A program made the position numbers and the translations under genes. This document shows, in pieces, positions 52,178 through 60,332 of a DNA stretch of 64,000 bases. The DNA is from Streptomyces antibioticus (lineage in GTDB: Bacteria; Actinomycetota; Actinomycetes; Streptomycetales; Streptomycetaceae), in the NCBI RefSeq assembly GCF_001514065.1, contig NZ_KQ948427.1:236474-300473 (forward strand). Reading direction: 5' to 3'. The notes under the pieces were generated by a model. It made no database searches, was not told where the DNA came from, and saw nothing but the letters and a program-made list of their open reading frames with translations. Position 1 is the first letter of the stretch. The number at the start of each line of letters is the position of its first letter.

Positions 52178-52939
52178 TCAGACGGTCCGGACGACGGTGC
52201 CGCCGGCCTCGAGCGCGGTGATCTCGTCGGTGGGGGCCGTGGGATCGGTGACGAGGGTGTGCACAAGCGTGGCGGGGCCGACGTGGGCGTGGGCGGTGTG
52301 GCCGAGCTTGCTGCCGTCGGCGGCGGCGATGACCCGGCGGGCGGAGGTGATGGCCGCCTTCTTCACGGCGGCGTCGTCGAGGTCGTAGGCGGTCAGGCCG
52401 TCGGCAGCGGTCAGTCCGCAGCAGCCGATGATCGCGGTGTCGAAGCGGAGCGCGGCCAGTGAGGCGAGGGTGAGGGGGCCGGTGAGGGCTCCCTCGGCGG
52501 CGCGTGGCCGGCCGCCGGGCACGACGAGCGTGGCGGGTCCGGGGGGCTCGGCGAGCAGGTGGATGGCCTGCAAGGACAGGGGCATCACGGTGACGGGCCG
52601 CTCGCGCAGCAGGCGGGCGGCCTCCAGGCAGGTGGTGCCGCTGTCGAGGACGACGGTCTCGCCGTCGGCGATGAGTGCGCAGATCGCGGCGGCGATGCGC
52701 TGCTTGGCGGCGACCGCCTCGTGGGCGCGCAGGGCGAACGGGGGTTCCTCGCCCCGCAGCAGCAGGGTGCGGGCGCCGCCGCGGACGCGTTCGAGGACGC
52801 CCTGGGCGGCGAGGGTGTCGAGGTCACGCCGGATGGTCATCTCGGAGGCGCCGGTCAGCTCGGCCAGTTCCTGGACGGTGGCGCGGCCGGAGTCCCTGAC
52901 GGTCTTCGCGATCAGCCCGTGCCGGTCTGCGTTGCTCAT
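52178..52939 (-). CDS. DeoR family transcriptional repressor
   Basis: 253 residues from the ATG at 52939 (MSNADRHGLIAKTV); in-frame starts further upstream reach into the operator region. The N-terminal helix-turn-helix is VQELAELTGASEMTIRRDLDTLAAQGVLERVRGGA (about 18-52). The C-terminal sugar-phosphate-sensing domain (about 75-235) has LDSGTTCLEAARLL, IIGCCGLTAADGLTAYD and KKAAITSARRVIAAADGSKLG, where the last Asp-Gly-Ser-Lys motif is typical of the ligand pocket. It is divergent from the MFS gene and probably represses it. Confidence 0.91.
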   Translation of the reverse strand: MSNADRHGLIAKTVRDSGRATVQELAELTGASEMTIRRDLDTLAAQGVLERVRGGARTLLLRGEEPPFALRAHEAVAAKQRIAAAICALIADGETVVLDSGTTCLEAARLLRERPVTVMPLSLQAIHLLAEPPGPATLVVPGGRPRAAEGALTGPLTLASLAALRFDTAIIGCCGLTAADGLTAYDLDDAAVKKAAITSARRVIAAADGSKLGHTAHAHVGPATLVHTLVTDPTAPTDEITALEAGGTVVRTV

Positions 52940-52965
52940 GCCGCGATTGAACACCACCATGAAAC

Positions 52966-52982
52966 GAACAAGCAACCTGTTC
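52966..52982. promoter_or_regulatory. Candidate DeoR operator
   Basis: GAACAAGCAACCTGTTC has exact 5-bp arms (GAACA/TGTTC) with a 7-bp centre, between the divergent DeoR and MFS genes. Position fits a shared repressor site; the arms are short, so it is only a candidate. Confidence 0.45.
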
Positions 52983-53029
52983 ATTTACCGAGCTTTCAAA
53001 CATGAGTAATGTTCGTTACGGTGGTCGGC

Positions 53030-54214
53030 ATGGAACGTCCCCTGCGAGCCGCCCGCGTGGCCACCTACGTCTACTTCGTCCTGTACGGCACCCTGCTGGG
53101 CACCTGGGTGGTGCAGATCCCCGCGATCGAGGAACGCGTGGGCATCAGCCACGCCACGCTCGGTGGGCTTCTTGTGGTGCTCGGGCTCGGGGCCTTCCTC
53201 GGCATGCAGGTGGCCGGTCCCCTCACCGACCGAATGGGCGCGCGCGTCGTGGTGCCCGTCGGCGGTGCCCTGTGCGGGGCGACCCTGGTCCTGCCCGGTC
53301 TCGCCCACGATCCGTGGACGCTGGGCGGTGCGCTGCTGGTTTTCGGGCTCTGCAACGGCTGCCTGGACGTGAGTATGAACGCCCACGCCGTGCACGTGGA
53401 GAAGGCGTACGGCCGTCCCGTCATGTCCGGCTTCCACGCCACGTTCTCCGTCGGCGGCGTCCTGGCCGCACTCGCCGGAGCGGGCGCGGCGGCCGTCGGC
53501 CTGCACCCGGCCGCGGCCATGGCCGCCACGGGAGCTGTGGGCATCGTGATCGCCCTCGTGTCTGCGCGAGCCCTGCTGCCCGCAGCCGGTTCCGCTTCTG
53601 TGGAGGCGCCCGCCGAGGGCAGCGGCACCTCGGGCCGGGTCTGGCTGCTGGCCGTCCTCGCGCTCATGGTCATGCTGTGCGAGGGCGCCGCCAACGACTG
53701 GAGCGCCCTGCACGTCAAGGACGTCCTGGGCGCATCCGCCGGTACGGCGGCCTTCGCGTACGGCACCTTCGCCGCGGCCATGACCATCGGCCGGCTGCTC
53801 GCCGACCGTCTCACGGCCCGGTTCGGCTCCCTGGCGATCCTGCGCCACGGCGCGGTCATGGCCGCCGTCGGCATCACCCTGGTGGCCCTCGGCCCGTGGC
53901 TGTGGGCCGCCTTCACCGGCTGGGCCCTGTTCGGCCTGGGCCTGTCGGGCTGTGTCCCGCAGCTGTTCAGCGCCGCCGGCCACGCCGACCCCGCGGCCGC
54001 CGGAGCCAACGTCTCCCGCGTCGCCGGGCTCGGTTACCTCGGCATGCTCGCCGGCCCCGCCGTCATCGGCTGGCTGACCCACCTCCTCGCCCTCAACCAC
54101 ACCTTCATCCTGCTCACCCTGCTGTGCGCCACCACCGCCGTGGCCGCCGGAGTCCTGCGCTCAGGACCCGACCGCGCCCCCCGCCGCCCCGAGATGGCGG
54201 CCGGCGGCCGATGA
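53030..54214 (+). CDS. MFS transporter (YbjJ-like)
   Basis: 394 residues from the ATG at 53030; an ATG at 53009 is also in frame, with no clear ribosome site for either. Twelve membrane segments are expected, beginning VATYVYFVLYGTLLGTWVV. The MFS loop 2-3 motif is GPLTDRMGARVVVPVGG near residue 70, and GLGYLGMLAGPAVIGWLTHLL lies in helix 11. It resembles YbjJ-type sugar or metabolite transporters. Divergent from the DeoR gene, it is probably its main target, and it is followed by a strong terminator. Confidence 0.9.
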   Translation: MERPLRAARVATYVYFVLYGTLLGTWVVQIPAIEERVGISHATLGGLLVVLGLGAFLGMQVAGPLTDRMGARVVVPVGGALCGATLVLPGLAHDPWTLGGALLVFGLCNGCLDVSMNAHAVHVEKAYGRPVMSGFHATFSVGGVLAALAGAGAAAVGLHPAAAMAATGAVGIVIALVSARALLPAAGSASVEAPAEGSGTSGRVWLLAVLALMVMLCEGAANDWSALHVKDVLGASAGTAAFAYGTFAAAMTIGRLLADRLTARFGSLAILRHGAVMAAVGITLVALGPWLWAAFTGWALFGLGLSGCVPQLFSAAGHADPAAAGANVSRVAGLGYLGMLAGPAVIGWLTHLLALNHTFILLTLLCATTAVAAGVLRSGPDRAPRRPEMAAGGR

Positions 54215-54216
54215 CC

Positions 54217-54256
54217 GCTTGTGCGGCACGGTCCCTGACAACCGTGCCGCACAAGC
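54217..54256 (+). terminator. Strong intrinsic terminator after the MFS gene
   Basis: A perfect 16-bp stem (54217-54232 with 54241-54256, arm GCTTGTGCGGCACGGT) with an 8-base loop is followed by TTTCTTCT. It separates the MFS transcript from the flavin-enzyme gene. Confidence 0.92.
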
Positions 54257-54313
54257 TTTCTTCTCCCCCCGGTCACCCTGGCCGGGGGCCCTCAGCCGAC
54301 CGAAGGAGCCCCG

Positions 54314-55305
54314 ATGTCCGAGTCCCCCGCACGCCCCTCCCGCGGCCGGGTCGGTGTCATGCTGCCCCGCGATCTCCCCGTCCGTGACGTGCTGCCCTTC
54401 GCCCGGCGCGCCGAGGAGCTGGGCTTCGACCAGGTCTGGGTGGTGGAGGACCTCGGCTGGCGCGGCGGTGTCGCCCAGGCAGCCACCGTCCTGGCGTCGA
54501 CCTCGAACCTCACCGTCGGGATCGGCATCATGCCCGCCGGCGCCCGCAACGTGGGTTTCGCCGCGATGGAACTGGCCACCCTCGCCCAGCTCCACCCCGG
54601 CCGGCTCATCGCGGGGATCGGGCACGGCATGCCCGGCTGGATGCGCCAGGCCGGTTCCTGGCCCGCCAGCCCGCTGACGCTGATCAAGGAGTACGCGAGA
54701 GCGCTGCGGCTGCTCATCGCCGGTGAGCCCGGCCCGGTCAACGGCCGTTACGTGCGCTGCGAGGCGTCGCACTCACCGAGATCCCGGACATCGTCCCGCC
54801 GGTCGTGCTGGGCGTCCGCGGCCCCAAGTCTCAGGAAGCCGCGGGCGAGGTCGCCGACGGGCTGCTCCTGGCCGAGCCCGCCGCACCCGCCTACATCACC
54901 GCGTCCCTGCGCAACCTGGGCCGCGCCGCCTCGGCGAGCCCTCGCGAGATCGTCACCTACGACGCCGCCGCCGTCGACGACGACGAGGACATCGCCCTGG
55001 CCCGCGTCCGCGCCGCCCTGGAGGTGGTCGCCGAGCCGGAGTGGGCCGCGCACATCGACCCCCTGCCCTTCGCCGAGGAGCTGCGCGCACACCGCGCCGC
55101 CGCCACTGATGCCCGGGAGTCCGCCCGGACGATGCCGGCGTCCTGGGTCCGTCAACTGAGCATCGCCGGCACCCCCGCCCAGGCCCGCGCGGCGATCGAT
55201 GCCCGTCACGCGGCCGGCGCCACCAGCGTCGTGCTCGCCCCGGCGGGCCCGGACGCACTGTCCGCGCTCGACTCGCTCGCCCGCGCCCTGCCCCGCCGGC
55301 ACTGA
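54314..55305 (+). pseudogene. LLM-class flavin-dependent oxidoreductase, frameshifted
   Basis: The first part (from ATG 54314 behind AAGGAG) encodes a normal luciferase-like N-terminus: VGVMLPRDLPVRDVLPFARR, WVVEDLGWRGGVAQAATVLA, LTVGIGIMPAGARN and RLIAGIGHGMPGWMRQAG. At about 54761-54766 the reading frame is lost: the family-like continuation (VVLGVRGPKSQEAAGEVADG onward to 55305) is in another frame, as if one G were missing in GAGGCGTCGC. The two halves together would give about 330 residues, the normal LLM length. It is either a real one-base deletion or a sequencing error; enzymatic function would be lost if real. Confidence 0.82.
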
Positions 55306-55340
55306 GCCGGACGTCCGGAACCCCGACGCAACGGAGCCTC

Positions 55341-55964
55341 ATGTCCACCGACCGCCGCCGCATCGTGCTCTTCGACCTGTTCGGGGTCATAGCCCGCCAC
55401 CAGCGCCCGGGCGCCCTGGAGAAGATGGCCGCCCGGTGCCACGCCTCCCCCGACGCCTTCGCCACGGCCTACTGGACCCACCGCCCGCCCTACGACGCCG
55501 GCCTGCACATCGCGTCCGCGTACTGGACCGACGTACTGCACGCCCTGTCCCGCCCCGCCGACGCCGACACGATCGAGGAGCTACGGCTCACCGACATCGA
55601 CAGCTGGTCCCGCGTCGACGACGGCATGGTCACCTACGTACGGAACCTGCGAAACCGCGCCCGGGTCGCCCTGCTGTCCAACATCCCGGCCGACCATGCG
55701 GACGCCTTTCTCGCCGCCCAGCCCTGGCTGCGCGACCTCGACCACGTCGCCTTCTCCGGGAAGATCGGTGCGGCCAAGCCCGGCCCGGCCGCCTACCAGC
55801 ACTGCGTCGTCGCCCTGCGGGCGACACCCGCCGACTTCCTCTTCGTCGACGACCGGGAGGAGAACGTCCGTGCGGCGCAGGCCGTCGGCATGAACGGGCA
55901 CCTGTTCACCGGCCAGGCCGAACTCGCGGGCGTCATCGCCGGATGGCTGCCGACGGGTTCATGA
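55341..55964 (+). CDS. HAD-family hydrolase
   Basis: 207 residues. Motif I is FDLFGVIARHQ, with the nucleophile Asp but Phe at the usual second-Asp position; DxGN/DxF variants exist in G1P-phosphatase-like HADs. Motif II is ALLSNIP near residue 113, motif III the Lys in GKIGAAKPGPAAYQ near 148, and motif IV FLFVDDREENV near 172. The helical cap lies between motifs I and II. It is probably a small-molecule phosphatase or hydrolase. It follows the broken LLM gene by 35 bp on the same strand; the DeoR/MFS/HAD grouping recalls the E. coli ybjI-ybjJ pair. Confidence 0.87.
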   Translation: MSTDRRRIVLFDLFGVIARHQRPGALEKMAARCHASPDAFATAYWTHRPPYDAGLHIASAYWTDVLHALSRPADADTIEELRLTDIDSWSRVDDGMVTYVRNLRNRARVALLSNIPADHADAFLAAQPWLRDLDHVAFSGKIGAAKPGPAAYQHCVVALRATPADFLFVDDREENVRAAQAVGMNGHLFTGQAELAGVIAGWLPTGS

Positions 55965-56028
55965 GCTGTCCGCTCACCGGCCGCCGGGCACCCGTCCGGC
56001 CCGGGCACCGCCGAGTGCCGGTCCGCGG

Positions 56029-56790
56029 TCAGCCGAACAGGCGCCGCTGGATCTCCCGCCGGTAGTCCTCCAGCGTCCGGTCGAGGTGGATGGCCGTGGC
56101 CTCCGCGGCCTCGTCCGCTCGGCCGTCGCGAATGGCCCGGTAGATCGCCTCGTGCTCCTCCACCGCGGCCGAGGTTCCCTCGTTGAAGCTGTCGTGAATG
56201 CCGATCGCGCTGGACTGGCGCTGCAACCGGCGGGCGTCGCGCACGGCGCTGCCGAGGAACGTGTTGTGGGAGGCGGCCGCCACCGCCGCGTGGAAGTCGT
56301 CGTCGCCCTGGTTGAAGACCTCGACCTCACCATGGACGTACCCGTGCCGGCACTGCTGCATCGCGACCTCGATGGCGCGCAGTTCGGCCGGCGTGGCGCG
56401 GGTGGCCGCGAGTCTGGCGGCCGCCGTCTCCTGGACCCGGCGGAACTCGAAGAGCATGAGGACGTGGTCGAGGTCCACGGGCCGGAAGAAACCGCCCCAG
56501 CGGCTGGTGATCAGCATGCCTTCGTCGTCCGCGACGAACAGACCGCGGCCCTTGTGCGCCCGGACCCGGCCGAGCGCCGAGAGGATCTTCACCGCTTCCC
56601 GGACCACCGCTCGACTGGTGTCCAGCTGCTGGGCCAGGTCGTTCTCCGTGGGCATCCGGTCGCCCGGGACCAGACGCGACTCCGCGATGAACTCGAGGAT
56701 CCGCTCCGCCACGATCTCGTATCCGGGCCGGTAGTCGCGTCGCTCGTCCGCGCCGTTCACCACTGCTGGCACGGCGGGCGTCTCGTTCAT
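56029..56790 (-). CDS. FadR-subfamily GntR transcriptional regulator
   Basis: 253 residues. The winged helix reads RLVPGDRMPTENDLAQQLDTSRAVVREAVKILSALGRVRA (about 38-80), the FCD effector domain spans about 105-245 with helical LMLFEFRRVQETAAARLA, Asp in GDDDFHAAVAAAS and His in VEEHEAIYRAI as metal-type residues. It is divergent from the ABC importer for the deoxysugar-like cluster, so it most likely controls that cluster in response to a sugar acid. Confidence 0.92.
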   Translation of the reverse strand: MNETPAVPAVVNGADERRDYRPGYEIVAERILEFIAESRLVPGDRMPTENDLAQQLDTSRAVVREAVKILSALGRVRAHKGRGLFVADDEGMLITSRWGGFFRPVDLDHVLMLFEFRRVQETAAARLAATRATPAELRAIEVAMQQCRHGYVHGEVEVFNQGDDDFHAAVAAASHNTFLGSAVRDARRLQRQSSAIGIHDSFNEGTSAAVEEHEAIYRAIRDGRADEAAEATAIHLDRTLEDYRREIQRRLFG

Positions 56791-57096
56791 GTGTCCTGCC
56801 TCCGGGTGACTTCGGCGAAGGTGACTGGTCCGGTTTGAAGCTGGCGCTCATCGTACCCCAGCCAAGCATAAGTCGTACTCATTCTTCCAGGACTTGATCA
56901 TGAGCTCCTGGCAACTTGGCACTATTCATGGGTGTTTATCCAGGTAAGGCTGCCAAGGAAGCGGTCTCGACGGCCTCGCCGGGCTCCAAAAAAAGCCGTA
57001 CACACCCCTTGACGCACCCTTTGATATGGCGGCTAATTTCTTCCGCAGCGGCAATGACAGAGCCGTCAGCCTCACGCAAAACGAGTGGAGTCGCAC
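56791..57096. other. Divergent promoter region
   Basis: About 306 bp between the GntR and binding-protein genes with no ORF. It contains TTGACG at 57009-57014 and TAATTT at 57034-57039 (spacing 19) that could form the binding-protein promoter, and TGATCA near 56896-56901. I see no clear long palindrome for the GntR protein. Confidence 0.5.
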
Positions 57097-58461
57097 ATGT
57101 CCGTCTACAAGCCTTCGGTCACCCGGGAGACAGGGACCAGCAGGAGGCGTGCCGCACTGCTGGCCGGCTGTGCCACCACCGTGCTGCTCACCGTGACCGC
57201 CTGTGGCGGGGATGGCGGTTCGACCGGCACGGCCAAGGACGGATTCACGCAGGCCGCCCAGAGCGACGGGGCGTTGACCGTCTGGGTGGACGCGACCCGC
57301 ATGGCCGCCGCGAAGCAGTACCAGGCGTCGCACCCGAGCGTGAAGCTGCACATCGTCAGCTACGACGGCGACGCCAACGGGTCCAACTACCTCCAGACGA
57401 AGGTCCAGTTGTTCAACCGCACGGGCAAGGGTTGGCCGGACGTCGTCTTCAGCTCCCAGAACAACGAGGCGAGCTGGGCCGTCGACGCGAACTTCGCGGC
57501 GCCGCTCAACAAGGGCCTGATCCCGCAGGCGACCCTCGACGGATTCGCCAAGGGCGCCAACGACGTCTGCACGGTCAACGGGACCCTCTACTGCCTGCGC
57601 AACGACCTCTCCCAGGCGGTGCTCTGGTACAACGCGCCGCTGCTGAAGAAGTTCGGCTACACGGTCCCGACGACCTGGGAGGAGTACCAGGCGCTCGGCG
57701 AGAAGGTCGCCAAGGAGCACCCCGGCTACCTCGTGGGCGACGCGGGCGACTCCTTCACCCCCGAGATCTACCTGTGGGCGAGCAAGTGCGGCGCCAACCA
57801 CATCACCGGCCCCAAGGCCGTCTCGGTCAACACCACCAGCGAGGCCTGCACCAAGATGGCCAAGCTGCTGGACGTACTGATCAAGAACAAGTCGATGTCC
57901 ATCAGCGGTGTCTTCAGCACCGACTTCACCAAGAACAAGGCCAAGAAGGTCCTGCTCATGCCCGGCCCGGCCTGGTACGGCGGCGCGGTCTTCCAGAGCG
58001 GGCTCAAGACCCCGGCCAAGGAGATCGCGGTGGCGCCCATCCCGCAGTGGCAGGGCGACTCCTCGCCCTCCACCGGCAACGTGGGTGGCGGCACCTGGCT
58101 GGTGTCCCAGCACTCCACCCACCTCAAGGCGGCCACCGACTTCCTGAAGTGGGTCACCACCGACAACGCCTACCAGGGCGAGAAGGCCCCCGGCTTCCCG
58201 GCCTACGCGCCCGCCGCCGAGAACTGGCTGAAGGCGCAGGCCGCCTCCGGGTACTACGCCAGTGACCTCACAGCCCTCAAGGACGCCTCCTCGCAGGTGT
58301 GGTCCGACTGGGGCTCGGGCCAGTTCAGCCAGGAGGCGATCTGGGCCGCCACCGTCAAGCCCGGCCTGACGCAGGGCAAGACCATCGAATCGCTGCTGCC
58401 GGCCTGGCAGGACTCGATCGTCAAGTACGCCCAGTCCAACGGATACAAGGTCTCCCAGTGA
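57097..58461 (+). CDS. Extracellular sugar-binding lipoprotein
   Basis: 454 residues from the ATG at 57097 behind GTGGAG; a GTG four codons earlier is less likely. Lipoprotein signal ends TVTAC near residue 36. Mature motifs ALTVWVDATRMAAAKQYQ, VQLFNRTGKGWPDVVFSSQN, VLWYNAPLLKKFGYTVP and TTWEEYQALGEKV belong to CUT1 binding proteins. It is the first gene of an importer operon and overlaps the first permease by GTGA. The sugar is unknown; neighbours suggest a 6-deoxyhexose or an oligosaccharide containing one. Confidence 0.94.
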   Translation: MSVYKPSVTRETGTSRRRAALLAGCATTVLLTVTACGGDGGSTGTAKDGFTQAAQSDGALTVWVDATRMAAAKQYQASHPSVKLHIVSYDGDANGSNYLQTKVQLFNRTGKGWPDVVFSSQNNEASWAVDANFAAPLNKGLIPQATLDGFAKGANDVCTVNGTLYCLRNDLSQAVLWYNAPLLKKFGYTVPTTWEEYQALGEKVAKEHPGYLVGDAGDSFTPEIYLWASKCGANHITGPKAVSVNTTSEACTKMAKLLDVLIKNKSMSISGVFSTDFTKNKAKKVLLMPGPAWYGGAVFQSGLKTPAKEIAVAPIPQWQGDSSPSTGNVGGGTWLVSQHSTHLKAATDFLKWVTTDNAYQGEKAPGFPAYAPAAENWLKAQAASGYYASDLTALKDASSQVWSDWGSGQFSQEAIWAATVKPGLTQGKTIESLLPAWQDSIVKYAQSNGYKVSQ

Positions 58462-59372
58462 CGCTCACGCACTCCTCGTCCGGCTCTGTCCGGGGGCGCC
58501 CTCGCGGCACCTCCCGGCAGAGCCGGGCCGGCATGGCTTTCGTCGCCGGCTACGTACTGCTGCTGATCGCCTTCGGCGTGCTGCCCACCTGTTACGCCAT
58601 CTACTTCGCGTTCACGAACGCCGGAGGCACCTTCACCGGCTTCTCCAACTTCGTGACCACCGCACAGGACTTCCGCTTCGTCGACTCCCTGGGCCACGTG
58701 GCGATGTACCTGGTCTTCTGGCTGCTGTCCCTCGTGGTGTTCGTGGTGGCCCTGGCGCTGCTCCTGCACCGGCTGTCCTCCGGGCCGGTCAGCCAGTCAC
58801 TGCGCTTCCTCTACTACATCCCCGGAGCCCTCGCGGGCGCCGCGAGCGTCCTGGTGTGGCTGTTCATGCTCGACCCGACGGTCAGCCCGGTCAGCTCCCT
58901 GCTGGAGACGCTGGGCTTCCACACCTTCGGCGAGGTCATCGCCCCCGGGAACCTGGCGCTGCTGTTCACGATCATCGCGTTCTGGACCGGCGCGGGCGGC
59001 TGGATCGTCGTCATGTACGGGGCGTTGAACAACATCCCCACCGACGTCATGGAGGCCGCGCGCATCGACGGCGCGAACGGCTGGCAGATCGCCTGGCGGG
59101 TGCAGATCCCCATGCTCCGCAAGTGGATCGTGTACATGGTGATCCTGGCCTTCGCGGGCGGCGCCCAGCTCTTCGTCGAGCCGCAGCTGCTCTCCCTCGC
59201 CAGCACCGGCGTGGCCGGCCGCGACTACTCGCTCAACCAGCTGACGTACGACTTCGCCTTCCAGATGAACAACATCAACGGCGCCGCCGCGGTCTCGGTG
59301 GAGCTGCTGGTCGTCAGCGTGTCGGTCGCCGGTGTCTTCGTCGCACGATCGGGGTTCTTCGATGCCGACTAA
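58458..59372 (+). CDS. Carbohydrate ABC transporter permease (MalF type)
   Basis: 304 residues from a GTG overlapping the binding-protein stop. Six membrane helices begin with GMAFVAGYVLLLIAFGVLP. The EAA loop is DVMEAARIDGANGWQIAWRVQIP near residue 198. It pairs with the next permease, whose gene overlaps its last 11 bases. No ATPase gene is present, as usual for MsiK-dependent systems. Confidence 0.94.
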   Translation: MTLTHSSSGSVRGRPRGTSRQSRAGMAFVAGYVLLLIAFGVLPTCYAIYFAFTNAGGTFTGFSNFVTTAQDFRFVDSLGHVAMYLVFWLLSLVVFVVALALLLHRLSSGPVSQSLRFLYYIPGALAGAASVLVWLFMLDPTVSPVSSLLETLGFHTFGEVIAPGNLALLFTIIAFWTGAGGWIVVMYGALNNIPTDVMEAARIDGANGWQIAWRVQIPMLRKWIVYMVILAFAGGAQLFVEPQLLSLASTGVAGRDYSLNQLTYDFAFQMNNINGAAAVSVELLVVSVSVAGVFVARSGFFDAD

Positions 59373-60324
59373 GACCCGCCCCACTCCGCCTCTCACCGCT
59401 CAGGGTGCGAAGTCGACGAGCCGAACCCGGCACGGGGAACCGGGGCGGCGCCGCCGGCCCCCGCGGAAAGTGGCCTCCCGGCTGCTGGCGGGCTCGGTGC
59501 TCACCGTGTTCGTGGTGTTCTTCGTGCTGCCGGTGGTGTGGCTGCTGCTCGCGGCGACCAAGACCGACGCACAGCTGGTCCACGACAACCCGCTGTCCTT
59601 CGGGTCCTGGCACGCGCTGAAGGCCAACTGGCACGCGCTCACCGCCTTCCAGGACGACGCCATCCTGCTGTGGCTGCGCAACTCGGCCGTCTACGCCGCC
59701 ATCTCGCTGGTCATCACGCTCTGCCTGGCCATCCCGGCCGGCTACGCGCTGGCGATGACCGAGTTCCGCGGGCGGCACACGCTCCTGATCGCGACCCTCG
59801 TCGTGATGCTGATGCCGAACGCCACGCTGGTGGTGCCGCTGTTCCTGGAGATCAACGCGGTGCATCTGATCGGCACCATGTGGTCGATCATCCTGCCGTA
59901 CTCGTTCTACCCGTTCGGGGTGTACCTGACGTACATCTACTTCACCACCGCCGTGCCCAAGGATCTCCTGGCCGCGGCCCGGATGGACGGCTGCTCCGAG
60001 TTCGGTGTCTTCCGCCATGTGGCCCTGCCGCTGGCGACGCCCGTCATCGCGCTGGTCGGGTTCTTCAGCTTCGTCGCCAACTGGACGAACTACTTCCTGC
60101 CGTACGTGATGCTCCCCGAGAGCGACCAGATGCCGGTCCAGGTCGGCGTCGGCAGCCTCCTCAGCAATGTGCCCTCGTTCAACCCGACCGCCGGCGACCT
60201 GGCGATCGAACGCCCGCAACTGGCCCTGGCGACGCTGGTTGCCATCACCCCCGTACTCGTCGTGTTCCTGTTCGCCCAGCGCTTCCTGGTCAGCGGAATG
60301 CTCGCCGGCGCCACCAAGGAGTAA
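59362..60324 (+). CDS. Carbohydrate ABC transporter permease (MalG type)
   Basis: 320 residues from the ATG at 59362 (MPTKTRPTPP), within the end of the previous permease. A basic, Pro-rich N-terminus of about 40 residues precedes six helices starting LAGSVLTVFVVFFVLPVVWL. The EAA loop is DLLAAARMDGCSEFGVFRHVALP near residue 207. It completes the importer of the deoxysugar-like cluster. Confidence 0.94.
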   Translation: MPTKTRPTPPLTAQGAKSTSRTRHGEPGRRRRPPRKVASRLLAGSVLTVFVVFFVLPVVWLLLAATKTDAQLVHDNPLSFGSWHALKANWHALTAFQDDAILLWLRNSAVYAAISLVITLCLAIPAGYALAMTEFRGRHTLLIATLVVMLMPNATLVVPLFLEINAVHLIGTMWSIILPYSFYPFGVYLTYIYFTTAVPKDLLAAARMDGCSEFGVFRHVALPLATPVIALVGFFSFVANWTNYFLPYVMLPESDQMPVQVGVGSLLSNVPSFNPTAGDLAIERPQLALATLVAITPVLVVFLFAQRFLVSGMLAGATKE

Positions 60325-60332
60325 CCGCTCTC

